DNA of 64,000 nucleotides from the NCBI RefSeq assembly GCF_026914265.1, contig NC_069125.1, positions 26,263,595-26,327,594 on the forward strand, given 5' to 3'. The notes beneath the pieces were generated by a model, which was not told where the DNA came from, ran no database searches, and saw only the letters and a program-made list of their open reading frames with translations. Both the position numbers and the translations under genes were made by a program. The stretch comes from Mya arenaria. Taxonomy: Eukaryota > Mollusca > Bivalvia > Myida > Myidae. This document shows, piece after piece, positions 22,116-31,915 of the stretch; within the stretch, counting starts at the first letter, position 1; every line of letters starts with the position of its first letter.

Positions 22116-22242
22116 TACAAATAATACGAACGCGACTGAACTGAAGCATATTGACGAATGGACAAAGGAACAAACCAATCCAATACTAACCATTATAAAC
22201 TGTAAATAATATTTAAATGGTTAATTGTTTAACTTTACCGCG

Positions 22243-22434
22243 TAAAGTCTCGTTTTACTTAAAGTCTCGTCAGACTTTTCAACCCCAAGACTTTTCAACC
22301 CCTTTGTGATTTGTGAAATCAAAGACTTTTCAACCCCTTTGTCATTTCAACCCCTAAAAGTGCTCAGACTTTTCACCCCCCCTCAAAACAAAGACTTTTC
22401 AACCCCTAATAAACGAAGACTTTTCAACCCCTTA
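22243..22434 (+). repeat. Cluster of AGACTTTTCAACCCC motifs, unit 1
   Basis: Five exact and two imperfect copies of AGACTTTTCAACCCC at irregular spacing (about 16-45 bp), preceded by two AAAGTCTCG words. It lies about 130 bp after the end of the coiled-coil ORF. Irregular subterminal repeats are typical transposase-binding sites of DNA transposons, so this may mark the element's 3' end; inference. Confidence 0.6.
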
Positions 22435-24898
22435 AATTCTCACCTTTTTATATACTACCTACAACAATAAGCAATTTTTTTTTAAATTTATTTTAAAAAT
22501 CAAGAATATAATTAGAATAAAAATGCAACAAACAGTTCAAATAAAATACATAACAAATATGAAATACATATAAAATATACATAAGAACACATGCTCATAC
22601 AATATTTCATAAAATATTACATGGAAATAAATATAAAAAAGAATGACGGTTCATTTAAAGCTGTTTAGTCGCCTAGCAATAAATCTATCTCCCTAAGGAA
22701 ATTCTCACACATTACTGTATATCATGTGCATGGTACTGCTCCCACAATAATTGAAACAGAATATATATTTCTTTCTTTTAGTTTGTCCAAAATACATATA
22801 TTGTTAACTGTTCTTCTTTCCATAGCTAAGTATCACTAAAATACCGTAATGTGAATTTTTATTTGCTGAAAATTATTTATTATGACATTAAATTAGATAA
22901 AGCAGATAAATATTCATAAAATAATGGTAATGTAGTCGATAAAAAACCTAAACCATACATGTGATAACGTCCCGGACGTCCGGGATTGTCCCGGAAATCG
23001 TATCTCTGTCACGGAGGGTGCATGTTTGTCCCGGAAAGTCATAAAAAAAAAAACGAAAAAAAAATAATCTCGGAATCGGAATCGATTATCTTAATTTTAC
23101 CAATGTAAGTAGCGATGCCAAGTCGATTGGAGTAGTCTCCCTTTATGAATCTCATGAATATTAATTTTTCACGGAAGGCGACCCAATATTGGTACCGATT
23201 TTATACACCCTTAAAAACACCTATATCAACATTTGCGGAGAACCATGTGGCTATTTATAGTTAATTAGATGATGAAATATTCTGGAAATCAGTCAAAGTT
23301 CACTGAAAACGTGGTTTTTCTTAAAGAAAAACGAAAGTGAAAATTTGATTAAACGTTTTTTTCATGTTTTAAGGCAAGTACAAAGGATTATTTGGTTTGT
23401 TTTTAAGCATGGGAGGGGTCTCTCATAGTTTTTTATCACTTTTGATACGAAAACACATGGACTATGAACGTTCTTAGACCATTTATAGACTTTGCCAAAA
23501 TGTAAACAAAATTCCAAAATGGCTGCCGCGAAATGAAACTACAGTTTTCACCTAGTCAGATGTTTTATGATTAATGCATGAAACAGTTGCTGACAGCTTC
23601 AAACTGCAAGTACACCTTGTGTAAATAGGTGTAAACATTAAGAATGAATACATTTTATGTCTATTCTTTAAATAATTGTAAAATAAACAATGTTTTTTTC
23701 ACAAAGTTTGTGTTCGTCCCCAGTTTCGTACCGTTTCGTTCTCAAATATGTTTACAGTGTGTAATCAAGACGTGTTTATATAAAATAAAGCCCGAGAAAT
23801 ATGCCAGATTTAGGTTACATCAGTAGTTTTCTAACTGAAACGTTGTTTTTGTGTAATAAGAAAAGATAAGATAAATTTTATTCCAATCATGGGTCATGTT
23901 ATATGACATATAAATTACATATTACATAATGTAGAAAATAAATTGAAACAGTAAGGCATATTAATTGAATGCAAATAAGGCTTCATTTTGAATTTTTTAA
24001 AACACAAATAACATAAGCTTATATGGAAAATTAATAAGCATGTTTCCCATTTCTTTTTTTATGCCTTAAAGTAATGTAAATGTACTATTTAAATACAGAG
24101 TTGATGTTTATATGTGATTATAACTTACAAATGGGAATCATGTTTAAAATCAATCACAAATTAGTATTTATAAACCATTTAACAGGAGACAACAGCAAAA
24201 AGAAGGAATTCACTCATAAATTGACCATCATTATTAAATATAATATAATATTAATATAATAATTGGTTTCATCAATATCACATTATTAAATAGCAGTGTA
24301 ATAAATAAAAACTGTACCGGTAATTGCAATTAATGTACAACTCGTTTCAGTTTGTAACGAAACTGTTTACTTATTTTAGTTTGTTTATTTGCTGTGTTTT
24401 ATTCAGTTATTATGTTTGCATGTAGTAAAAAAGCCTTTTGAGCAGTTCTACATGCCTTACAATGAAAATAAAAACTTGGGTCAGGATTTCGTGACTTTTC
24501 AGTTAGTGCATTTTAATGGCGGTGAAGGGTGGGTGCATACAAATGGCTATATCTTCACTTATTAATGAGATATTTCAATAATTCTTACATTTTTATACTC
24601 ACAAAATATGTATATTAACAGAAATGTAAGGTTTTTGCACGTCAAATTATTTGAAAAAAGTCATGTTGCAATGCTAATGTAAGTCAGCTATTTTGCATGT
24701 CCGGGACACTGGTCGTAAAACACAGGACATGTTGACACTAATCCGTTAATTGGTACGTGTGTTGTCGAGGTCATCGTCAATCACCCGATAATTGATCTAT
24801 CGGCCTATTGTTGTGCTTAACGAGTGCTTAACGAGTGGGGGAGGGTTCTTGTATACAAATTCATTGTTTTCATATGGATTTGTTTGGTCTTATGAATG

Positions 24899-25003
24899 AT
24901 AGTCATTCTGAAATGCCGTCCAGGCTTTTTTTTAAAGATGGTTAGCTGGTTCCAGGCTAACCATCATTATAAAAAAGCCTGGACGGCATTTTAGAATGAC
25001 TAT
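24899..25003. mobile_element. 105-bp snap-back MITE nested in TE1
   Basis: Two arms of about 48 bp (24899-24946 and 24956-25003) pair almost perfectly around a 9-base loop. They are flanked by TATGAATG on both sides (24891-24898 and 25004-25011), an 8-bp target duplication of the kind made by hAT-type transposases. Its presence inside TE1 shows nested insertion. Confidence 0.8.
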
Positions 25004-26078
25004 TATGAATGATTGCTTTTAATTGATGAATTGATATTTTTCACACATTTTACCAACAAACGAGCATGAAGGTAAGTTCAAAGAAAGTGACAAAATGAGT
25101 AAAAAAAACAAAATTAAAACACGGAAAACATCCCATATTCCTTTCAAATTTCAAAGTCGATACGTCGTTAAACTTTAAACAACTTTTAACAACTTACGCG
25201 TCCATAGTGGATTTTAGTGTTTATTTTTAGTGTTTTGACCTATTTTCCAAATCTTGTGTATTTTTACGCCGAAATAAAACTGACGATATGGGGTTTACAG
25301 CAGACAATGCGAATGTCCGTCGGACAGTCGGACATGTCCGGTATATTTCAATTTTGACCGACGAAACTTTTGTGTTCTTCGGTCACAATGTCCGGTGAAA
25401 AAGTCAGCACCGTTTAATTTTCGGAAAATTTACTTTCAGTTTCTAAATAAATGTTCAGATATCATGATTATTCAGCGTGTTAATCCGTGTTTCACTATTT
25501 GTAAACCCCGTTTCAACATGTTTCCGTAAAAGCCGATAAAACGCGTAAGGTTCCGATTTCAGCTGGTACTCTAATACTTTTATTTTACGGAAATGTTCGG
25601 AAATTACAAAATTCCGTTATGTAGTGGTTCCCGGCAATCGTGTTAATTTAAATATGATGATTAATATACCGAGCTGACTTTCTTTCCGCTCTGTTTAACA
25701 TTGCCAATAACAAGAACTCTACTTTCGTTTTTGCATAAATGTTGTGCCTGAGTTTGACTTGTAGTACAATTCGTAACATTTTATAACCCTATTGTATCTT
25801 TAATTTAAAGATGAATTAAGAGTAAGATCTAGCTGTTTCATGGGTAGACGAACCAGATATGAGTTTTTATTGGGGAGGCAAGGGAAGAAAAAAATTATGA
25901 CATTTATAAGATTTTTTTTACATTATGTTTGGCTTTTTTTTGTAATTTATTATAGTACTGTAGGACAAATCTAACCAAAAGGATCTAAACCTGTTATAAT
26001 GGGGAATTACAAAACTTATTTAAAAAAGAGGCTTATTAAATCAAGGTTTAGGCTGATGTTACTGAATACTGTTTGTAA

Positions 26079-26139
26079 CATTGCGACAGGTAAAAATTTG
26101 GTGCGACAGGTAAACTTTCAGTGTTTACCTGTCGCAATG
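26079..26139. repeat. Hairpin with CATTGCGACAGGTAAA arms
   Basis: The 16-bp arms at 26079-26094 and 26124-26139 are exact reverse complements. A third, direct copy (GTGCGACAGGTAAAC, 26101-26115) lies in the loop and could pair with the same right arm. It lies inside TE1. Confidence 0.7.
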
Positions 26140-26764
26140 TCCTGTGAAGAAGGAAAAGTTTTCGCGTTGTCTGTTACAGGTGGTTATATACTAGAGTGCT
26201 TTAATCACGTGACCATGGTATGTCACATGATCGCTTTATACAGCCGATTGTTGACACGTCTCTATCAAAATTATATGCATCTCCAAACGGAAAAAAGCTC
26301 ATCGACTGGAAAATCTTCTTTATCGTCTGGAAAATATTGTGTGTCATAAATTGCAAACGTTTTAAATGTGATGAAAAAATAAATTTTTGTAACGCATGTT
26401 CTCAAAAGCGCGGGAAAACAGGTGCCCGTATAGTTGTTTATTTCCTGTTTTGATGAAACCGAAAGTAGACTGCATATCCTCCTGGTTAGCACTTCATTTA
26501 AAGCCTGGGAAAATATCTGGTGGTTTTATTTTTTCAAGAAAATGCAGAAAAAAAACAACCATGTCAAGTAAAAAAATACGTCTTGGCAGTCAAAATAGGT
26601 ACATTTTCCCCCCGACGTTAAAAACGACTAAAATAGCCCCAGATATGCTATAGAATGCACAAAAATTTCTGGGGGGGCATGCCCCCGGACCCCCCTAGTG
26701 TGCGTTGACATTACGATGAGTGTCCCGGAATCGACCCAAGAAATTATCACATGTATGCCTAAAC

Positions 26765-27744
26765 ATTGGTCAAATTCTTTAACTTCGGTATGAATATCAA
26801 ATAAAGAAGATTGGTTGCCATGGGAGCATGCAGAATAACTTTCTCACAAAGGTTTTTGTTGCTTCATAGTATTGTATAAATGAGTATTCTTGATCTGAAC
26901 ACTAAAGCTAGAAAAAACAAATGAATGACCATTGACATATTTGCTTGTTTCTCTCCAATAAACAGCTGTTTTTCAATTATATTGTAGCACACGCCATATA
27001 ACAAATGTTGTCCAAAATAAACAATAACATAACTTTTCATTTAATTGCGTTCAATATCAATGTGAATCTTCATTTTACCCAAAAATTCATCAATTGATGG
27101 GTTTTATTGATGAACACAAATGTGTTTTTATGAAAAACTATAGCATATATATGCAAAATAAAAGTATAATTTTTAGACAAGAAATTGTCTCCATGGTTAC
27201 CGTGGAATCAATTTCAATTACTGATAGCTTAATTAAAACTTTAACATTTCAATATCACTGTCTGAAAGTTTGAATCCTGTAGAACAAGTATTATTTAAAT
27301 TGTATTCTTTTTAAGTCAATGGGTGATATATTTAACATTTACTTAAAACAACTCAGCAGTGAGAACTGAACTACACTTAAAACATTGCAGCATGGTAAGG
27401 GTTAATAAGCATTTTTTAAAACATATTGATTCATCAAACAAAATACACCTAAATGTGTTGAACTTCAAATAAAATTCTTCACAATTTTTCAAAATATCTA
27501 TATTCAGCAGAAATACAAAAGTATACATAGTTTCAAATGCTTTCAAATTACAAATAGAATAACATAGAATAATAATTATATCAAGCCTAGATGAAACATT
27601 TTTAAACAGTGAATAAACAACATTATGGCCGGAAGAGTAAAAAGGGTCTTATCACTTAGTGCTAAATGCTTTTAAAATGTGTTGATAAAATGTTACAAAC
27701 GTAACTCAGTGTGACATAAGATTTTATTAACGTTTTTTTCTCAG
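26765..27744. other. Unit-internal spacer, no gene established
   Basis: AT-rich. The minus ORF at 27343-27546 (67 codons; repeated at 41308 and, inverted, at 54714) has no motif and no splice context. The equivalent of most of this segment is inverted in unit 3. Confidence 0.5.
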
Positions 27745-28110
27745 ATTAAAAAGAAAAAGTTTTAATTTCACTGCTACTGAAATAAGTGTTCTTGTGGAAC
27801 AGTATGAAAAGAATAAAGAAACATTAAAGGTAGTGAAGAAGCCAGAAAAAAAGACTTGAAGTTTGGCAACAAATTGCCAAAGAAGTAAGTAATGTTGGTG
27901 TTACAATAAGGACAGCATCACAGATAAAAAACAAATGGGATAATTTGCAAAGAGAGGTAAAGAAAGATGAGGTTGTTAGGAAAAGGTCGATTGCTGCAAC
28001 AGGAGGTGGACCCCCAGAAAAAAAAATGTGGAGAACTGCACAACAAAGTTGTCGAGTTATGTAAAGATCAGGCTGCTTTCAGTGGGATTCCTGGTGGAGA
28101 CAGTCATTGA
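27745..28110 (+). pseudogene. Myb/SANT-like DNA-binding ORF, frame-shifted, unit 1
   Basis: After an acceptor-like TTTTTTTCTCAG the text reads FNFTATEISVLVEQYEKNKE, then shifts phase near 27855 to EVWQQIAKEVSNVGVTIRTA and SQIKNKWDNLQREVKK. It shifts again in an A-run near 28020 to VVELCKDQAAFSGIPGG. Together these are the parts of a Myb/SANT-like (MADF-related) DNA-binding domain as found in the second ORF of PIF/Harbinger transposons and in many bivalve repeat proteins. Two frameshifts break it. It lies upstream of the HARBI1-like exons, in keeping with one decayed Harbinger element. Confidence 0.75.
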
Positions 28111-28597
28111 TCTTGGTATGAACACAATTTCTGATATATATTATTATTATTAATGAGTTTATTTCTGCTAAATTGTATTGCTCTGTAGTTTAAAAAAGCA
28201 ATACGCTTGCTCAATTTTTACCTGTTAAAATGCAAAAAACAGAGTACCGAATAAATCGTCTGCATTTAATAAGTGAATAAAATAAATGAGTCTAAAAATA
28301 GAAACGCTACTGCTGTACACAATCTATCTAAAATACCAAGGCGTGGAATCCCAACAAGGCGTGGAATCCCAACTTCATAAATGTTCATCGAAGACATCGT
28401 TGATTTAATAACTGTGCTATAACAAAATTAGTCTTACCTATTTAAAGTCGCTGATCTTTTCCGATGTAGTTGAGATATTCTAGCATGGTTTAAACATCCG
28501 TGATAGTATTATGATCTAATCCATTTTTATCGTCGGACATGTTTTCACCTATGAAGTCGACCAAACTTTCCTTTCAATGTCAAGGTCAACAAACTTT

Positions 28598-30732
28598 GGG
28601 CGATACTATTTCCCGGTTCCGGTCTCATGCGGTCTCTGTTTTCCAAATTTTATAGTAGCTATCGGGCGTGATAAAAAAAGGTGCTAATGACCGCAGGGGT
28701 AATAGGATTACAAAAGATTACAGTTGATTAAAACATTACATATTTGATGAAAATGATGTCACCATTTATTTCATATTTTATATCAATAAAACATATAATA
28801 AATTAAGGCAAAGATTAAAACATAAAATATGCACATGTACTAAAATTAATGTCATGAATCCCAAACACATTGTGTGTTTTTTTCATATTAAATTCAGTTA
28901 TAAGTATACTATTGATAATAGTAATACAAAAAGAAACAATGCTTGACAACATGTAAATCAAATTTGTAACTTTACTCAGTACTTAAGGAATTAATTCTAT
29001 TATTTTTCTTTTGTTTAACTATTGATTTTGTTGCAGCAGATGCACTTCCACGACCAGTTGCCTTATGTATTTCTGCCAACTGATCGTCTAATTTTAAATT
29101 TTATGCCGACGCATTTCATGTGGAATCTTTTCTTGCATGTACTATTTTCGCAAATAACTAAACTATCGACGAATTCTGGCATTTCACATAAACAGAATGT
29201 TTTTAATTTGAAAGTCATAGGGATCGCGACTTTTCATTTTCTTTATGAAACGGATTTTTTTTTATTTTCTAGACAGATGTTCCCTCATTTCACTTACAAC
29301 GAAATTGACATTTGTATAAATTACATAGCCATTCTTAAAACAAAAATCCACAGCTTAGCAGTTGCAAAGACACATCAGGCATGTACATTTGGTTGTTATA
29401 GAAGTCCTGGAACTTTTATAAGCTGAGATTTGTTACATTTTGATAAAGTAGGAGCATCGTAGTTCCACCGATCATGACGACTTTAAATAAAGATTCTTGT
29501 ATCTTGTAAGTTATATTTTTATTTGTAAAATAGCCTGCCGAATATTTCAAAAGTTTATTTATTATCATTTTATTTTGTCAAGGAACTCTTCATAACAGGT
29601 TTATGACAATACACAATAATGTCATACCATGAAATGTGTAAATGCGTTATACAACGCGTGTCAGAGATTAGCGAATGTCCCTCGTTAAGGGCATGATAAA
29701 CGGATTAGCCAGTTTTATTACACACTCACGGCTACTGTTCGGTTCATACCCTAAAAATATTGTTGTTTATTATAAAGGCAATTTTATAAAATAAATGATT
29801 GTTATGCAACGGCTCTAATAATCTTGATCAAAAATAATACGATGATAACATGTAACCAAATTCAAAAATAAATAAAATAATCAGCATCAGATTTCTTAAG
29901 CAGCTAGAGATTTAATTGCAAACTTCAAGTTGACAAATAAAATATATTCGGCTAAAGTTGTGTAATAATGACGAAGGTATTCAAATGTATTCAATGTTAG
30001 CGAATAGCACAAAATTATAAATGAAAAATGGAGACATAATGTGTTGATTACTTAAGAATGGCGCAACTTTAAATAAACACTCTTCATCTAGTAGCTTTAA
30101 TGTCTAAGCACACGCATACTTACTATATTAGGATGTTATAACATTGCAACTATTAGCTCCAGAAAATGTTTGTGTACTTTTCCTCCATTCATTGATTTAC
30201 TTGTTTACATGCTATGAACATTGTATAATGGTTTACCCAATAAACATACAGTATCGTATCGATATGAGTCGGATAAGCAAACATGGAATTTTTCAATTGT
30301 AATCATTAATGCTTAAAAAATATAATGTCTGGAGGGGGGGGGGGGGGGGTAAACAAAAAAGGAAGAAAAAAAAAAAAATTTGACATAACATAATTTAAAA
30401 GGTGCAATTCTAAGTTACTTCATACTCTAGCCGTCCTCAATCTTTTATGCAAAAAAAGCATGAGCATTTGTACTGCCATCGCATCTTTCTCTACACCTTA
30501 AACACAAATTGCATAAACAGTGTAGACCTATAACAAATTGCATAAATTAAGACATAATGTTTATATATTTTTATACCATTTTGTTACATATAAAAACAAA
30601 TAAGATTGTCAAAATCTTGTTATAAACATCAGCAACACAATCCGTTGCCTGGGGCCATAAGTTATGAACCGGGAATTATGAGACCGGATGAGACCGGATT
30701 TTACGAGGAGAGACCGGGAAATAGTATCGCCC
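28598..30732. mobile_element. 2.1-kb TIR element with 9-bp target duplication (TE2), unit 1
   Basis: GGGCGATACTATTTCCCGG (28598-28616) and its exact reverse complement (30714-30732) bound the element. ACAAACTTT flanks both ends (28589-28597 and 30733-30741). Sub-terminal GAGACCGGA/TCCGGTCTC words extend the pairing. A 9-bp duplication fits MULE-like transposition; inference. It sits in the interval before the HARBI1-like exons, i.e. in an intron of that decayed element. A G homopolymer of variable length lies at about 30332-30350. Confidence 0.87.
29022..29426 (+). CDS. Unrecognised 134-codon ORF inside TE2, unit 1
   Basis: ATG to TGA, located within TE2. Contains KVIGIATFHFLYETDFFLF and RQMFPHFTYNEIDICINY. 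I do not recognise a domain, and there is no DDE pattern. It stays open with the same sequence at 42987-43391 and, with one Met-to-Ile change, at 57574-57978. The copies are too young for that to prove selection. Could be a relic of the TE2 transposase or chance. Confidence 0.25.
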   Translation: MILLQQMHFHDQLPYVFLPTDRLILNFMPTHFMWNLFLHVLFSQITKLSTNSGISHKQNVFNLKVIGIATFHFLYETDFFLFSRQMFPHFTYNEIDICINYIAILKTKIHSLAVAKTHQACTFGCYRSPGTFIS

Positions 30733-30832
30733 ACAAACTTTAGCTATAACGGCTTAAAATGAAATGGTCAACATTCACAACTTCATAAACACAGTCATGT
30801 TATCTCCCCTTTACATGTATTTATCCTTTCAG

Positions 30833-31483
30833 GAAAATTCACATTTATCAATGCGCAGTGGCCTGGATCAGCTCACGATAGCTTTATATTCAGAACATCC
30901 ACACTTGGATGCCACATGGAGAGAAAACACAGGGGTTTGGAAGATGGGATTATTCTTGGAGACAGCGGGTATGTAAATGTAAAATACAATGTAGCTACAT
31001 TATCATGAATTTCGACAAGATTTTATACCAGTATCAACTTATAATAATAAGCAATAACGTACAACGTTTACATCGCTAAAAGTATTATTGACCATGACAA
31101 AATGTTCTGTTTACTGATTTCAGCACAATTTAGGAGATTGTATCTGATTTAGATTACAAATGTGTTTTTAAAGGTCACGATAAAATGGCCTTTGTTTCTC
31201 TTAACTGAATACCACAATAATAGTGTTTAAGAAGTTTTAAGAAGTATAAAACATGTTTTATTTGAAGGTATTAAACGTTTTTATACACACAATGTATGAT
31301 ATGATTTAATGCAGACTGTGTACTTTTGGCAGGTATGCGTGTTCAAGATACTTGATGACACCATACAGAGTTGCAGACACCAACCAAAAGACAAACTTCA
31401 ATAGGGGGCTCTGCAGAACAAGGGTACTCATTGAGTGTACGTTTGGACGTTGGAAGAGGAGATTTGGAATTCTCCATGGAGAG
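30833..31483 (+). CDS. HARBI1-like (PIF/Harbinger, DDE_Tnp_4) transposase, two exons, unit 1
   Basis: Exon A is 30833-30968 (acceptor CCTTTCAG, donor GTATGT) and exon B is 31333-31483 (acceptor TTTGGCAG, donor GTAAAT). Spliced, they read [19 protein letters not shown] and on to GDSG, then [12 protein letters not shown] and [20 protein letters not shown]. The Asp of GDSGY and the Glu of IECTFG match the second and third catalytic residues of the DDE_Tnp_4 nuclease family. The first catalytic Asp and the N-terminal helical part were not found upstream. Introns are phase-consistent and neither exon has a stop. The single-base offset frame at 30764-30976 is a shadow. It is probably part of one Harbinger relic with the Myb-like ORF at 27745-28110. 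Confidence 0.82.
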
Positions 31484-31746
31484 GTAAATACAAAATGTTG
31501 CATTAACATATTTCTTTCATGTACAAATGTATGTAAATGTGTATACACAGCACAACTATACATACAATAAATCACATATATCAATTCAAAAACTGGTGCC
31601 GTCATTTTTTATGAAATTCTGCTCATCTGATACTCTGTGTGACCTGTAAATAAAGCAATGTGCTATTGTATAACTTTTATAAAGTTACATTTATTCAGAA
31701 ATTAACGTTTTAGACATGACCAAAGCGGTATAAATATTTTTTTTTA

Positions 31747-31915
31747 AAAATGGGCATAATAATGCTATCTCTGCATTTTCTACATCATGTAGCCACCTCA
31801 TACATGAAAACACTAGCAGTTGTCATGAATCTTTAAGTTTTGGTGTGTTTTTTGCCATTTCCTTTGTTGCGCCATTTGTCCCGGAAGCCAACAATTTGGC
31901 ATATAGTGTTGTTTA
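31747..31915 (+). repeat. 169-bp direct repeat, first copy in unit 1
   Basis: From AATGGGCATAATAATGCTAT to 'atatagtgttgttta'. The same sequence recurs at 34664-34832. Pairs also at 45709-45877/48622-48790 and 60293-60461/63203-63371. Non-coding. Confidence 0.9.

Larger units (their letters stand above)
22954..26757. mobile_element. 3.8-kb DNA transposon with 14-bp terminal inverted repeats (TE1)
   Basis: CATACATGTGATAA (22954-22967) and its exact reverse complement (26744-26757) bound the insert. CCTAAAC flanks it on both sides (22947-22953 and 26758-26764), a 7-bp target duplication. Unit 2 lacks the element. The inner ends are rich in TCCCGGA words on the left and GGGGGGCATGCCCCCGGACC on the right. 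No long ORF is present (the best is 116 codons, 25999-26349, unrecognised), so it is non-autonomous or dead. Superfamily not assigned. A right-end fragment recurs at 55506-55785. Confidence 0.85.

Noticed and set aside
22272..22434. CRISPR-like array of short repeats
   Set aside because: The genome is eukaryotic, the spacing is irregular (some motifs almost abut) and the spacers are not of constant size.
27343..27546. 67-codon ORF kept in all three units
   Set aside because: Conservation only reflects the youth of the duplication. AT-rich, with no recognisable domain; in unit 3 it lies in the inverted segment.
30764..30976. 70-codon ORF (and copies at 44726 and 59310)
   Set aside because: The HARBI1-like protein is in a neighbouring frame from 30833; this ORF is its shadow read through the acceptor.
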